5,533 nt of DNA. It comes from Nitrospinota bacterium (lineage in GTDB: Bacteria; 2-12-FULL-45-22; JACOWJ01). Below, one piece after another: positions 4,960 to 5,533 of the stretch. The notes under the pieces are model-generated. The model worked only from the letters and a program-made list of their open reading frames with translations. It did not search any database and was not told where the DNA came from. Positions within the stretch are counted from its first letter, which is position 1. Each line of letters opens with the position of its first letter. The translations under genes and the position numbers were made by a program. The stretch is from contig JACOWJ010000055.1 in assembly GCA_016176845.1 (NCBI GenBank), positions 1 through 5,533 of the forward strand, in the 5' to 3' direction.

Positions 4960-5388
4960 ATGAAAATAAGTGAAGTCCCCCAGGAGGTGGCAGGGTTATT
5001 ACGGCAGGCCGGCGGCTTTACGGACGAGATGATCGAGGCTCTAGACCCCAAGATGGTCAAGCTGATGGCCAAGGTGCCGGAGATGTTGCAGTATGATGTA
5101 GTGATGGATTGCTTCGAATCAACTGGGTGCACGGCAGGAATCAGAGCGGGAAACAAGATCGTTATGAACGCGTTTGGGATCCTTGACAAAGAGAAGACAG
5201 ACTGCAACGTCTGCGTCTGGGCTTTGGCGAATCTACCCTTTTATCTGTCAATGGTTTGGGATCGCTTTGGTGAAGGCATCGACCCCAATGGAATGTGGTG
5301 GAACACTATTGAATGCATCGATACGGGTCCGTTCCATGGGGGAGTCGGTAAGACCTATTACAAAATACGCTTGGAAAAGAGAAATTAG
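4960..5388 (+). CDS. Small cysteine-containing protein, TIGR04076-like
   Basis: The protein has 142 residues. The first 45 are probably helical (DEMIEALDPKMVKLMAKVPE). The rest resembles the TIGR04076 type of small uncharacterised protein: a strand (YDVVMDC), then GCTAGIRAGNKIVMNAFG in place of the family's Gly-x-Cys...Gly-Asp segment, CNVCVWALANLPFYLSMVW in place of its Cys-Pro-Trp-Ala segment, and a closing ECIDTGPFHGGVGKTYYKI strand. Cysteines are at 51, 57, 82, 85 and 119; those at 57, 82, 85 and 119 could form a metal site, though this is inference. AAGGAG lies 8 nt before the ATG (4947-4951 region), supporting the start. Codon use is less GC-biased than in the CoA-transferase. The next gene starts 46 bp after its stop, so the two are probably co-transcribed. 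The function is unknown; the family call is from memory of the pattern. Confidence 0.7.
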   Translation: MKISEVPQEVAGLLRQAGGFTDEMIEALDPKMVKLMAKVPEMLQYDVVMDCFESTGCTAGIRAGNKIVMNAFGILDKEKTDCNVCVWALANLPFYLSMVWDRFGEGIDPNGMWWNTIECIDTGPFHGGVGKTYYKIRLEKRN

Positions 5389-5434
5389 CTTGAAACGATC
5401 TTCAACGACAAGGTATTCACGGAGGAGGAAGGCT

Positions 5435-5533
5435 ATGGACCTGCAAGAGCACTTGAAGATGCTGGAAAAGAACCGGGAGGAGCTCCTTCGATCGATCGAG
5501 GGATTGAGCGAGAAACAGCTGACGGAGGAGCCG
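5435..5533 (+). CDS. DinB/DfsB-like protein, N-terminal part (continues past the window)
   Basis: Thirty-three codons are visible and the frame is open at the window end. The sequence (EHLKMLEKNREELLRSIEGL, then SEKQLTEEP) matches the first helix of DinB-like four-helix-bundle proteins of the ClbS/DfsB type, which usually read on into a Trp-Ser-Val-Lys-Asp segment and a metal-binding histidine. Those residues lie outside, so metal ligands cannot be checked. The start is supported by GGAGGAGG at 5421-5428. Members of this superfamily include thiol-dependent transferases and detoxification proteins, but the role here cannot be told. It is probably in an operon with the gene at 4960. Confidence 0.6.
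   Translation, partial: MDLQEHLKMLEKNREELLRSIEGLSEKQLTEEP

Overview
The window looks like an accessory stretch of a GC-rich bacterial chromosome. CaiB/BaiF CoA-transferase, radical SAM fragments and a DUF2284 metal-binding protein together suggest an anaerobic or metabolically versatile lineage such as Desulfobacterota/deltaproteobacteria or a related uncultured group. That placement is inference; no taxonomic marker is present. Promoter hexamers match the ordinary sigma-70 type.

Layout, left to right. (1) 1-435: the C-terminal part of a radical SAM-like enzyme, open at the window edge, whose last codons appear shifted out of frame by a perfect 11-bp tandem duplication. (2) 703-1944: an intact class III CoA-transferase. 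(3) 1945-2050: a short spacer with two dyads. (4) 2051-2428: the N-terminal third of a radical SAM protein (CX3CX2C and GGD motifs), cut off abruptly. (5) 2446-3192: an intact class I SAM-dependent methyltransferase of less GC-biased codon use, ending in a hairpin terminator. (6) 3279-3541: a MITE-like element with perfect 22-bp terminal inverted repeats that include a CTAG target duplication; it carries what looks like the first codons of an IS5-type transposase. (7) 3707-4378, minus strand: an intact DUF2284 protein. It lies behind a sigma-70 promoter with both hexamers perfect and a roughly 190-nt leader containing an intrinsic terminator, which is the layout of an attenuated or riboswitch-controlled gene. 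(8) 4634-4939, plus strand: a possible divergent promoter followed by decayed coding sequence that includes a Toprim-like fragment. (9) 4960-5388: a small cysteine-containing protein resembling the TIGR04076 type. (10) 5435 to the end: the start of a DinB-like protein, probably in the same operon as (9).

The intact genes do not form one recognisable pathway. The truncated radical SAM genes, the mobile element and the Toprim remnant show a region that has been repeatedly rearranged. The best candidate for something undescribed is the promoter, structured leader and terminator ahead of the DUF2284 gene (4379-4606, minus strand): either a cis-regulatory RNA or a separate small RNA of about 105 nt.
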